From: Hyphomicrobiales bacterium
GTDB taxonomy: Bacteria; Pseudomonadota; Alphaproteobacteria; Rhizobiales; Beijerinckiaceae
Direction of reading: 5' to 3'
Length of the DNA: 48,132 bases
Assembly (NCBI GenBank): GCA_027487245.1
Contig: JAIYDY010000051.1
Span: forward strand, 1-48,132
The number at the start of each line of letters is the position of its first letter. The stretch's first letter is position 1. The notes under the pieces are model-generated. The model saw only the letters and a program-made list of their open reading frames with translations, did not search any database and was not told where the DNA came from. Of this stretch, positions 28,141 to 36,152 are shown piece after piece. The translations under genes were made by a program, and so were the position numbers.

Positions 28141-29400
28141 TCAGTCCTTCGCCCGGTTCTTCCGGGCCACGGCTTCGGTCACGCCGCTGGCCCGCAGTGC
28201 CTCGATCTCGGCTTCCGTGTATCCCAGCGCGGCCAGCCAGCGGGCCGTATCCTGCCCCAGTTCAGGCGGGGGCGTCGGCTGCGGGAAGGGCTCGCCCAGC
28301 CTGAAGCCGGGGCGCGTGACCCGCAGCGGCGCGCCAGCCGATGTCACGCCAGCCAGCTCCTCCACGAAGCCGCGACCTGTGACCTGCGTCTCACGCAGCA
28401 CCTGCGGCACGGTCAGCACTGAGCCGGACGGCACGCCGCGGGCATTGCACAGGGCCTCCCACTCTTCCGCCCCACGCGCTGACAGGGCCTTTTCCAGTTC
28501 CGCCGTCAGCGCTGCGCGGTGTTCCTTGCGCGATTGTCTGTCGGCGAAGCGCACGTCGCTGGCCAGATCGGGCCGCCCGACCACATCGCACAGGGCCTCG
28601 TATTGCTTCTGCTCGTTGGCGGCGATGTTGAGCAAGCCAGTTGCCGTTCGGAAGGTGCCCGAGGGCGAGGCTGTCATGTTGTCATTGCCCATCGCCTCGG
28701 GCTCGACGCCGCCATTGAGATGGTTGGACACAACCCAGCCCATGGCCGCCATGGTCGCTTCCAGAAGCGAAACGTCGATCTGCCGGCCACGGCCAACGCG
28801 GCGCTGCTCCACCAGGGCCGCCGAAATCGCGAAGGCCGCCGTCAGTCCGGCGATCGTGTCCGAGATCGGGAAGCCGGTGCGCAGCGGAGCGCTTGCCGCG
28901 TCCCCCGTGACGCTCATCGCCCCGGACAGGCCCTGCACGATCTGGTCATAGGCCGGGCGCGAAGCCCAGGGCCCATCCTGCCCGAAGCCGGAAATGGCAC
29001 AATAGACGATGCGCGGGTTGCGCGCGGCGAGCACATCATAGGACAGCCCCAGCCGCTCCATGACCCCGGGCCGGAAGTTCTCCAGCACCACATCGGCCTT
29101 GTCGAGCAGGCGCAGGAAGGCCTCCTTGCCGGCCTTCGCCTTCAGATCGAGCGTCACCGACTGCTTGCCGGCATTGACGGCCACGAAGGACAGCCCCATC
29201 AGCCGGGCGGCCATGGCCGGGTCGGCACCGAGTTTGCGGGCCAGATCGCCACCATCCGGGTTTTCGATCTTGATCACCTCGGCCCCGAGGCGGGCGAGAT
29301 TGTAGCCGCAGAAAGGCCCGGCCAGCACGTTCGACAGATCGAGCACGCGCACGCCGGCAAGTGGCAGGAGAAGGGGAACGGATGGATCGGGCAATGTCAT
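28141..29400 (-). CDS. CaiB/BaiF family III CoA-transferase
   Basis: This 419-residue paralogue of the 25083 gene carries LSNVLAGPFCGYNLARLGAEVIK, ENFRPGVMERLGLSYDVL, PAYDQIVQGLSG and PISD with likely nucleophile Asp181. GRGRQIDVSLLEA follows. AAGGGGCG lies before ATG 29400; the longer frame to 29484 enters the tRNA gene. It is convergent with the GntR gene and has no copy of the operator palindrome upstream, so it may be controlled separately. Its donor and acceptor are unknown. Confidence 0.92.
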   Translation of the reverse strand: MTLPDPSVPLLLPLAGVRVLDLSNVLAGPFCGYNLARLGAEVIKIENPDGGDLARKLGADPAMAARLMGLSFVAVNAGKQSVTLDLKAKAGKEAFLRLLDKADVVLENFRPGVMERLGLSYDVLAARNPRIVYCAISGFGQDGPWASRPAYDQIVQGLSGAMSVTGDAASAPLRTGFPISDTIAGLTAAFAISAALVEQRRVGRGRQIDVSLLEATMAAMGWVVSNHLNGGVEPEAMGNDNMTASPSGTFRTATGLLNIAANEQKQYEALCDVVGRPDLASDVRFADRQSRKEHRAALTAELEKALSARGAEEWEALCNARGVPSGSVLTVPQVLRETQVTGRGFVEELAGVTSAGAPLRVTRPGFRLGEPFPQPTPPPELGQDTARWLAALGYTEAEIEALRASGVTEAVARKNRAKD

Positions 29401-29472
29401 CACGCGCCCCTTGCAGTCTGGAGGGCCATGTCTGCCAGCCTTTGCGGCGAGAAGCGACATGAAAACGTGAAA

Positions 29473-29547
29473 TGGCGCGCCCACGGGGAATCGAACCCCG
29501 GTCTCATCCGTGAAAGGGACGTGTCCTGACCGCTAGACGATGGGCGC
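29473..29547 (-). tRNA. tRNA-Glu (anticodon TTC)
   Basis: The minus strand folds with acceptor GCGCCCA/TGGGCGC, anticodon stem CGTCC/GGATG (last pair wobble) around loop CTTTCAC with anticodon TTC, and T arm CGGGG/CCCCG with loop TTCGATT. Discriminator G and an encoded CCA (29473-29475) follow. It lies between the CoA-transferase and recJ. Confidence 0.95.
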
Positions 29548-29589
29548 GGGCTTGACGATGGGCCGAAGCGACCCGTGCGAAGCAGCGTG

Positions 29590-29618
29590 GGTATAGTGGC
29601 GGCTCAGGTTTCCGGCAA
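29590..29618 (-). promoter_or_regulatory. predicted sigma-70 promoter of tRNA-Glu
   Basis: On the minus strand TTGCCG (29618-29613), a 17-base spacer and TATACC (29595-29590) stand 43 bases before the tRNA 5' end. Spacing and boxes are close to consensus for a stable-RNA promoter. Confidence 0.55.
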
Positions 29619-29713
29619 GTCCGAAAACCAGCCCCGCCTGCGGTTTTTTCCGATTGCGGTGAAACGGAGGATCCCGGCCATGGCCGGCGCGGCCAAGGTC
29701 ACGTCAGATCACG

Positions 29714-31507
29714 TCACGTCCGGGACGGCTCGGCCAGATCAAGGATGCGCAGTTCGGCACGTTCGCTGCCGCCCCAGCGGTCGACCGCCAGTGTCGCTGC
29801 CACATGCACCGCCTCGCCGCGCCTGGCCAGAAGCGCCTGCCCCAACGGCTGCTCGGCGGCCCGGAAGGCGACACCGCTGGCGATGCTGCCGTCGCCGGCC
29901 TTAAGCCGAACACGGACATGCCCGCCAGCGCCGACAACCTGCGCATCCATGAGCCGGTGCGAGGGGAACACGAAGGTCGGTTCCGGCGAGCCGGCTCCGA
30001 AAGGACCAGCTGTTGCCAGTTCGGCCACAAGACGCGGGGTGACGCTGGCTGCCGTCAGGCTGGCGTCAATCAGGAGGGCATCGGCGGCATCAGCCGCAAG
30101 CACCTGAGCTGCAAGTTCCGGCCTGATGAAGCTGGAGAATGCAGCGAGACCACCTGGCTGCAAGGTAGCCCCTGCCGCCATGGCGTGGCCGCCGCCCTTG
30201 ACGATGACGCCGGCCTCGGCAGCGGCCCGGACGGCGCGGCCCAGATCGACCCCGATGACCGAGCGGCCAGAACCGGTGCCGCCACCCGCCGCATCGAGCG
30301 CGAAGGCGAACGCGGGCTTGCGGAAGCGTTCCTTGAGGCGCGAAGCGACGAGGCCGACAATGCCGGGGTGCCATTCGGTGGACGCGGCAATGATGACCGG
30401 TGCCGGACCTTCACGCACAAGGGCGGCATCCGTGGCCGCGACGGCTTCCTCGACGGCGGCACGCTCGATCTCCTGACGGTCGCGGTTGAGGTCGTTGAGT
30501 TGTGCCGCGATGTCGCGCGCCGCGATGTCATCATCCAGCGTCAGCAGGCGCGCGCCGAGGGAGGCATCGCCGATGCGTCCGCCGGCATTGATGCGCGGGC
30601 CGATCAGGAAGCCGAAATGCCAGGCTTCGAGCGGCCCTGACAGGCCGGCTACGTCCATCAGGGCCGCAAGGCCGGGCCGCTCGCGGGCGCGGGCGATGGC
30701 CAGGCCCTGCCGCACGAAGGCGCGATTGAGCCCGGTCAGGGATGCGACATCGGCGACGGTAGCCAGCGCCACCAGATCAAGTTCGCGCAGCAGGTCGAGC
30801 GGTGCCGCGCGGCCAACCAGCCTGAGGGCACGCGACAAGGCCACCAGCGCCATGAACACCACGCCGGCAGCGCACAGGTGGCCGAGGCCCGACAGATCGT
30901 CCTGGCGGTTTGGGTTGACCAGCGCCGTGATCGGCGGCAGCTCCACCGGGGCCTGATGGTGGTCGAGCACCAGCACATCGAGGCCAAGCCGCATGGCCTC
31001 GGCAAAAGGCTCGTGACTGGTGGTGCCGCAATCGACCGCGACCAGCAGCGTTGCGCCCTCGCCGGCCAGCATGCGGATGGCCTCGCTGTTGGGGCCGTAA
31101 CCCTCGATCAGCCGGTCGGGGATGTGAATCCGGGGCCGCGCGCCGGCGGCCTCCAGATAGCGGGCCAGAAGCGCGCTGGAACAGGCTCCATCCACGTCAT
31201 AGTCGCCGAAGATCGCAACCTGCTCGCCGCGCGCAATGGCCTGCTCAAGCCGCGCCACGCAGGCGGCCATCTCGGTCATCGTCAGCGGATCGGGCATCAG
31301 GTCGCGCAGGCGTGGCTCAAGGAAGGCGGCGAGATGCGCCCCGTCGACCCCGCGTGCCGCCAGCACCCGCGCCAGCGTGTCGCCGAGGCCCTCGACCTGA
31401 ACGAGGTTTTCGGCCAGTGCGAGGCCCGGACCATCCAGCCGGTTGCACCAGGGCCGTCCCAGCGCCGAGCGCGCAACGCCGAGAAACAGGTTCGTGGATC
31501 GGGACAT
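29714..31507 (-). CDS. recJ: single-stranded-DNA-specific exonuclease RecJ
   Basis: RecJ is a 5'-3' exonuclease in recombination and mismatch repair. This 597-residue DHH-superfamily protein shows motif I FGDYDVDGA (Asp102 to Gly107), the AVDCGTTS strand, the DHH triad (182-184), then GPRINAGGRIGDAS, and the DHHA1 region with KGGGHAMAAG. The C-terminal OB-like domain ends in LRILDLAEPS. The length is normal. It sits upstream of tRNA-Glu on the same strand, as an apparently single-gene unit. Confidence 0.95.
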   Translation of the reverse strand: MSRSTNLFLGVARSALGRPWCNRLDGPGLALAENLVQVEGLGDTLARVLAARGVDGAHLAAFLEPRLRDLMPDPLTMTEMAACVARLEQAIARGEQVAIFGDYDVDGACSSALLARYLEAAGARPRIHIPDRLIEGYGPNSEAIRMLAGEGATLLVAVDCGTTSHEPFAEAMRLGLDVLVLDHHQAPVELPPITALVNPNRQDDLSGLGHLCAAGVVFMALVALSRALRLVGRAAPLDLLRELDLVALATVADVASLTGLNRAFVRQGLAIARARERPGLAALMDVAGLSGPLEAWHFGFLIGPRINAGGRIGDASLGARLLTLDDDIAARDIAAQLNDLNRDRQEIERAAVEEAVAATDAALVREGPAPVIIAASTEWHPGIVGLVASRLKERFRKPAFAFALDAAGGGTGSGRSVIGVDLGRAVRAAAEAGVIVKGGGHAMAAGATLQPGGLAAFSSFIRPELAAQVLAADAADALLIDASLTAASVTPRLVAELATAGPFGAGSPEPTFVFPSHRLMDAQVVGAGGHVRVRLKAGDGSIASGVAFRAAEQPLGQALLARRGEAVHVAATLAVDRWGGSERAELRILDLAEPSRT

Positions 31508-31675
31508 GTCTTGCCTTTAGCCGATTCGGAGCATCGCCATGGCACTGATCAGCTTTGCGCCCTGCGCGGACACCTCCCGCGATACCCGTCAAGACCCCAA
31601 GGTGACAGCGGCACCAAGCCCGGCCATGGTGCCTCACGCCGCACGACCCTAAACAGCCGGACCAGACACCGCACC

Positions 31676-32887
31676 ATGCTCCCCAGTCCCGATCCCCTGC
31701 CCCCGCACTGGACACCGCCGCTGGCGGAGCCTGAGCCACGCAGCCTGTGCACGGATTGCGGCGTGTCGCGGATGTCCGAGCCGAAGCGTTGCGGCAGCGC
31801 ATGCCAGTTCATCCGGCCCGACTATGCCGCGCTGGAGACGAAGGTTCACGGGCGGCCGCGCGACCCCTCGCGGCCTGATGAGCTGCATTTCGGCCCGTTT
31901 CGCGCCATGCACCGTGCGGCGCTGAGGCAACCGGCCGAGGGCGCACAATGGACCGGCATCACCACCCGTCTCGCCGAGCACCTGCTGGAGACCGGCGCGG
32001 TCGATGCGGTGCTGACCATGGCGCCGGACAAGGACGATCCTTGGAAGCCGGTGCCGGTGCTGGTGACCGATCCTGCGGCGCTGGCCGGCTGCCGGGGCAT
32101 GCGCATGGGCTATGCACCGCTGCTGGCACTGCTGGAGCCGGCAAGGGCGCGTGGCTTCAAGCGGCTCGCCATTGTCGGCATCCCCTGTCAGGTCTACGCG
32201 CTCAGGGCGCTGGAAGCGGAACTGGGCTTCGAGCGCCTCTACGTGATCGGCACCCCCTGCTCGGACAACACCACGACCGAGAACTTCCACGTCTTTCTCA
32301 ACCTGCTGAGCGACAGGCCGGAGACCATCACCTACCTCGAATTCCGCGCCGACTACCATGTCGAACTCAGGTTCAGCGATGGCCGGCACAAGCTGGTGCC
32401 ATTCCTGCAACTGCCGATCTCGAAGCTGCCGCGCGATTTCTTCCCGCTCACCTGCCGCACCTGCGTCGACTACACGAACGTGCTGGCCGACATCACCGTC
32501 GGCTACATGGGCGGGCAAGGGCAGCAATGGCTGCTGGTGCGCAATGAGCGCGGGCAGGAATTGCTGGATCTGCTTGGCGACGAGGTGGCGCTGTCCAGCC
32601 TGGGAAGCGCCGGCAAGCGGCAGGGAGCGGTGAAGGGCTTTCTCGCCAATGTGCAGCGCGCGGCGGGCGGACTGCCGCTCAGGGCCATGCCGGACTGGCT
32701 ACGCCCGATTGTCGGCTGGCTGATGCCGCGCATCGGGCCACGCGGGCTGGAATTTGCCCGCGCACGGGTTGAGATGAAGGCGGTGGAGACGGTCGTGCAC
32801 CTCGAACGGGAGGAGCCCGCCCGCGCCCGCTACATGATCCCGCCGCATGTGCGGGAACTGGTCAAACCCTACGGCCTCGGCAAATGA
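31676..32887 (+). CDS. FrhB/BciB family Fe-S flavoprotein (8-vinyl reductase-like)
   Basis: This 403-residue protein belongs to the coenzyme F420 hydrogenase beta-subunit family and closely resembles the BciB/Slr1923/HCAR branch, whose characterised members reduce the 8-vinyl group of divinyl (proto)chlorophyllide or the 7-hydroxymethyl group of chlorophyll. Shared landmarks are the N-terminal Cys cluster (Cys25, Cys28, Cys39, Cys43), HGRPRD, EGAQWTGI, GIPCQVYALR, GTPCSDN and TCRTCVDYTN with DITVGYMG. The third Cys of the usual CxxCGxC is Ser31. No photosynthesis genes are in the window, so the substrate may be another tetrapyrrole or something different. ATG 31676 begins the homologous part. 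Confidence 0.8.
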   Translation: MLPSPDPLPPHWTPPLAEPEPRSLCTDCGVSRMSEPKRCGSACQFIRPDYAALETKVHGRPRDPSRPDELHFGPFRAMHRAALRQPAEGAQWTGITTRLAEHLLETGAVDAVLTMAPDKDDPWKPVPVLVTDPAALAGCRGMRMGYAPLLALLEPARARGFKRLAIVGIPCQVYALRALEAELGFERLYVIGTPCSDNTTTENFHVFLNLLSDRPETITYLEFRADYHVELRFSDGRHKLVPFLQLPISKLPRDFFPLTCRTCVDYTNVLADITVGYMGGQGQQWLLVRNERGQELLDLLGDEVALSSLGSAGKRQGAVKGFLANVQRAAGGLPLRAMPDWLRPIVGWLMPRIGPRGLEFARARVEMKAVETVVHLEREEPARARYMIPPHVRELVKPYGLGK

Positions 32888-32926
32888 ATCGGCGCGGCGG
32901 AACGCAGGCCCGTTCCGGGCTGCCGT

Positions 32927-33952
32927 CTACTGCCTTTCGATATGGTCGAGCCTGACGACCACACTGCCGCGCTTTCGGCCCGAATCAGCGCGGGCATGGG
33001 CGTCCGGCAGGCGCGCAAACGGCAAAACGCTGTCGATCAGCGGCCGGAATGTCCCTGCGACGGCCATGTCGACAAGGGCCGCCAGATCGGCGACGTTTTC
33101 GCTGGCGGGTCCGCCAATGGAGCGTCGACTGCCCTTCGGGCGGGCCAGAAGCTCGCCGAGCCCGCCGGCGATCGACAGATAGCGCCCGCCTTCGGACAGG
33201 ATCGGCAGGGCGCGGGCGAAGGTCAGTGCGCCCACGGCATCGGCCACGATGTCCCAGCGCGCTGGCTCGGCGGTGACATCGCGAACCGCATAGTCGATGA
33301 CATCCTCGGCTCCGAGGGCACGGACCAGCACCTGGTTGCCGCTGCTCGTGACCGCGCTGACTCTTGCCCCCGCCTTCGCGGCCAGTTGCACCAGCGCGCT
33401 GCCGACCGTGCCTGATGCGCCGACGACAAGCAGCTGCTCGCCCGCCGTGCAGTTCGCCCGCCTCAGGAAATCCATCGCCGTCGTGCCACCAAAGCCCAGC
33501 GCCGCCGCGGTCTTGATCGGCATTCCGGCAGGCCGGGGCAGGATCATCCCGGTCTCCGCGAAGCGGCAGTATTCGGCATGGCCGCCAACGGCCGCGCCGG
33601 GAAAGGCGATCACGGCATCGCCGGGCGCGAAACGCGTGACTGCGCTGCCGACGGCGGCGACGATGCCGGTCAGTTCGGTGCCCAGCACAGGGCGGCGCAG
33701 GCGCGTAACGCCGCAGAAGGCCCGCCCGAGGAGCCCCATGCCTGTCGGGAAATCACTGGCCCGGAGGCGACGGTCGCCAGCCGATACCGTCGTTGCCTCG
33801 ACCCGGATCAACACGTCGCGCGCACCGATCCGGGGCAAAGGCAGGTGCCGCAGCGCCAGCACGTCGGGGCCTCCATAGCCGGTCGCAACCCACGCCTGCA
33901 TCTGTGATGGAAGCGGAGCGGCACGGAAATCAAGCGACGGTGCGGCGGTCAT
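32927..33952 (-). CDS. zinc-independent MDR oxidoreductase (quinone reductase-like)
   Basis: This 341-residue medium-chain reductase has the N-terminal GroES-like domain (QAWVATGYGGPDVLALR, GTELTGIVAAVGSAV) and a Rossmann domain with VVGASGTVGSALVQLA. The zinc ligands of alcohol dehydrogenases are absent, as in quinone or enal/enone reductases, so NADPH-dependent reduction of a reactive carbonyl is likely. ATG 33952 follows AGGAC. It is divergent from a TetR repressor gene with two operator-like palindromes between, a usual arrangement for detoxification genes. Confidence 0.9.
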   Translation of the reverse strand: MTAAPSLDFRAAPLPSQMQAWVATGYGGPDVLALRHLPLPRIGARDVLIRVEATTVSAGDRRLRASDFPTGMGLLGRAFCGVTRLRRPVLGTELTGIVAAVGSAVTRFAPGDAVIAFPGAAVGGHAEYCRFAETGMILPRPAGMPIKTAAALGFGGTTAMDFLRRANCTAGEQLLVVGASGTVGSALVQLAAKAGARVSAVTSSGNQVLVRALGAEDVIDYAVRDVTAEPARWDIVADAVGALTFARALPILSEGGRYLSIAGGLGELLARPKGSRRSIGGPASENVADLAALVDMAVAGTFRPLIDSVLPFARLPDAHARADSGRKRGSVVVRLDHIERQ

Positions 33953-33966
33953 GATCGTCCTGATGT

Positions 33967-33977
33967 TTACGGCGTAA
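33967..33977. promoter_or_regulatory. TetR operator-like site A: TTACggcGTAA
   Basis: This interrupted palindrome has 4-base arms and shares TTACGG-N-GTAA with site B. Its centre is 34 bases from that of site B, and it lies just upstream of the oxidoreductase start codon (33952), within its 5' untranslated region. Confidence 0.5.
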
Positions 33978-33998
33978 GTTGACGGGGGATCGCCTAGC

Positions 33999-34013
33999 AC
34001 TTACGGTGTAAGT
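33999..34013. promoter_or_regulatory. TetR operator-like site B: ACTTACggtGTAAGT
   Basis: This perfect palindrome has 6-base arms and a 3-base centre. It lies inside the predicted minus-strand promoter of the oxidoreductase (TTGACA 34020-34015, then an 18-base spacer and TAGGCG at 33996-33991) and overlaps the -10 region of a possible plus-strand promoter for the repressor (TTGACG 33979-33984). Binding here would block both genes. Confidence 0.6.
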
Positions 34014-34036
34014 ATGTCAATTGCACAGACGCACCC

Positions 34037-34690
34037 ATGCCCACTGACACGCCGCGCCCGGGCCTGACCCGTGACAGGATCGTGGCCGCCGCCATCCGCC
34101 GCGCCGACCGCGAGCGGATGGAAAGGCTTTCAATGCGGGCCTTGGCGGGTGATCTCGGCGTCGAGGCGATGTCGCTCTACAACCATGTCCGCAACAAGGA
34201 AGACCTGATCGACGGCATGGTCGAGGCTGTGCTCGGCGATGTCGCCCGCCCGCGCGCAGGCCATGACTGGCAGGGCGAGATGCGGGCCAGGGCGCAGACC
34301 ATGCGGGCGGTCTTCACCGCGCATCCCTGGGCACCGCCGCTGGTTTCGGGCCGCATCAATCTGGGCACAACGACGCTGGCGATGATCGATGCCATTCTGG
34401 GCTGCCTGCGCGCAGCCGGGTTCAGCTATGTGCAGGCCGACCACATCTGGAATGCGCTCGACAGCGTGACCTTCGGGTTTCACCTGCTGGAACGGACATT
34501 CCCCCTCAAACCGGACCAGTATGCCGAGGCCGCGCGCCATTTCCTGCCGCTGATCGACCCGGTCGCCCTGCCGCACATGCACGCCCTCTCCACGATGGTG
34601 GCCGATGGCCGCCATGACGGACTGAACGATTTCGGTTTCGTGCTCGACAGGATGCTGCAGGCGCTCGACGCCCTGCCCCGGCTGGGTTGA
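34037..34690 (+). CDS. TetR-family transcriptional regulator
   Basis: This 217-residue repressor-type protein has an N-terminal helix-turn-helix (LTRDRIVAAAIRRADRE, MRALAGDLGVEAMSLYNHVRNKEDLIDGMV) and a C-terminal helical ligand domain of the TetR_C type found in TetR itself (MIDAILGCLRAAGFSY, FGFHLLERTF). It is encoded divergently from the MDR oxidoreductase with twin palindromes between them. It therefore most likely autoregulates and represses that gene until an electrophile or drug-like ligand binds. Confidence 0.9.
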   Translation: MPTDTPRPGLTRDRIVAAAIRRADRERMERLSMRALAGDLGVEAMSLYNHVRNKEDLIDGMVEAVLGDVARPRAGHDWQGEMRARAQTMRAVFTAHPWAPPLVSGRINLGTTTLAMIDAILGCLRAAGFSYVQADHIWNALDSVTFGFHLLERTFPLKPDQYAEAARHFLPLIDPVALPHMHALSTMVADGRHDGLNDFGFVLDRMLQALDALPRLG

Positions 34691-34717
34691 CCAGCTGATG
34701 CTGCGGGCTCTCCGAGC

Positions 34718-35023
34718 CTATTGGCCGCGCGCGGCGCAGTAGGCGCGCAGGTCAGGGCTGCGGGCCTCGGCGGGAATCTGGCAGGCGGGCGAGGCTACGC
34801 CTTGCGGCAGGATCGGGACGGTCAGCGGCGCAGGCCTGAGATCGGGGCGCACCGCCTGTGGCGCCACCGGGGACACGGGCGGAATCACGCCACCCGATGA
34901 CGCATCCGGCTGCTGCGGCAAGGCACCGGGGAGACGCTGCGCCTGCGCGGGTGCCGCCAATGCCGCGACGGCGGCCAATATGATGGCCGCCAGCAGCGCA
35001 GGAAGGGCCGTGCCCGCTCTCAA
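34718..35023 (-). CDS. hypothetical exported Pro-rich protein
   Basis: This 101-residue protein starts with a clear Sec signal (hydrophobic Ala/Leu/Ile run ending APAQAQ) and a mature part rich in Pro, Ala and Val. A small C-terminal unit has two cysteines (SPACQIP and RAYCAARG) that could form a disulfide. The start appears to be TTG at 35023, overlapping the glpX stop (TTGA), which suggests coupling to glpX; start confidence is modest. No domain is recognised. Confidence 0.6.
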   Translation of the reverse strand: MRAGTALPALLAAIILAAVAALAAPAQAQRLPGALPQQPDASSGGVIPPVSPVAPQAVRPDLRPAPLTVPILPQGVASPACQIPAEARSPDLRAYCAARGQ

Positions 35024-36015
35024 TCGAGCTTGAACTTCTCGAACTGGCGATGTTCGCCATGGATCTTGCGAACGGTGCCGGTGATCGAGCGGTAGACAAT
35101 GGTTTCGGTCTCGATCACGTCCTTGCCCATCCGGACGCCGGCCAACAGCGCGCCATCGGTGACGCCGGTGGCGGAGACGATGACGTCGCCGGAGGCCATT
35201 TCGGACATGTCGTATTTCTTGACGGGGTCCTTGACGCCCATCTTGAAGGCGCGGGCGGCCTTTTCCGGCGTGTCGAGAATCAGCCGTCCCTGCATCTGGC
35301 CACCGACGCAGCGCAGCGCAGCAGCAGCCAGCACGCCCTCGGGCGCGCCGCCGATGCCCAGATAGATATCGATGCCGGTCTTTTCCGGCATGGTGGTGAA
35401 GATCACGCCGGCCACGTCACCATCGGTGATCAGGCGGATCGATGCGCCGGTCTTTCGCACGGCGGCGATCAGCGCCTCGTGGCGCGGCCTGTCCATGATC
35501 AGCGCCGTGACCTCGTGGGGCTTGCAGCCCTTGGCGCGGGCGATGGCGTGGATGTTGTCTTCCGGCGAGGCATCGAGATCGACGATGCCCTTCGCATAGC
35601 CGGGGCCGATGGCGATCTTGTTCATGTAGACGTCGGGCGCATAGAGCAGCGTGCCGGCATTGGCCATGGCCATCACGGCGATCGCGCCGGGCATGTCCTT
35701 GGCGCAGAGCGTGGTGCCTTCCAGCGGATCGACAGCGATATCGACCTTGGGGCCCCTCTTGTTGCCGACCTTCTCACCGATGAACAGCATCGGGGCCTCG
35801 TCGCGCTCGCCTTCGCCGATGACGATCTCACCATCGATCGGCAGCTTGTTGAGTTCGCGCCGCATGGCATCGACCGCAGCCTGGTCAGCCGCCTTCTCGT
35901 TGCCGCGACCGCGCAGCATCGCAGAAGCGACAGCCGCGCGCTCGGTGACGCGCACCAGTTCCATCGAGAGCACGCGCTCGATCATCTGGCCCGGCTGGAT
36001 GGTCAGGTCGGTCAT
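35020..36015 (-). CDS. glpX: class II fructose-1,6-bisphosphatase
   Basis: GlpX hydrolyses fructose-1,6-bisphosphate to fructose-6-phosphate in gluconeogenesis. This 331-residue protein has the metal-site region GEGERDEAP (68-75), VDPLEGTT (95-102), LGIGGAPEGVLAAAALRC, and the C-terminal SATGVTDGALLAGVR. ATG 36015 starts the conserved N-terminus. It lies downstream of hom on the same strand, an order common in Hyphomicrobiales. A 9-base inverted repeat is found in its upstream leader. Confidence 0.95.
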   Translation of the reverse strand: MTDLTIQPGQMIERVLSMELVRVTERAAVASAMLRGRGNEKAADQAAVDAMRRELNKLPIDGEIVIGEGERDEAPMLFIGEKVGNKRGPKVDIAVDPLEGTTLCAKDMPGAIAVMAMANAGTLLYAPDVYMNKIAIGPGYAKGIVDLDASPEDNIHAIARAKGCKPHEVTALIMDRPRHEALIAAVRKTGASIRLITDGDVAGVIFTTMPEKTGIDIYLGIGGAPEGVLAAAALRCVGGQMQGRLILDTPEKAARAFKMGVKDPVKKYDMSEMASGDVIVSATGVTDGALLAGVRMGKDVIETETIVYRSITGTVRKIHGEHRQFEKFKLD

Positions 36016-36039
36016 CGGAATGGTCCTTGGGCATGAATC

Positions 36040-36086
36040 GGTGTCTTTGATCGCACCTTGCTGCATGCGGATTAACGAAAGACACC
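36040..36086. repeat. inverted repeat GGTGTCTTT / AAAGACACC
   Basis: Perfect 9-base arms (36040-36048 and 36078-36086) enclose 29 bases between hom and glpX. No T-run follows either arm, so it is not an obvious terminator. It could be an operator or a leader hairpin for glpX. Confidence 0.4.
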
Positions 36087-36152
36087 ACCAATTGCCAGCG
36101 ATTCCGGGCGTGCCGCCTTCCTTGCAGCCTCACGCCGGCAGCCCTCGCATGG

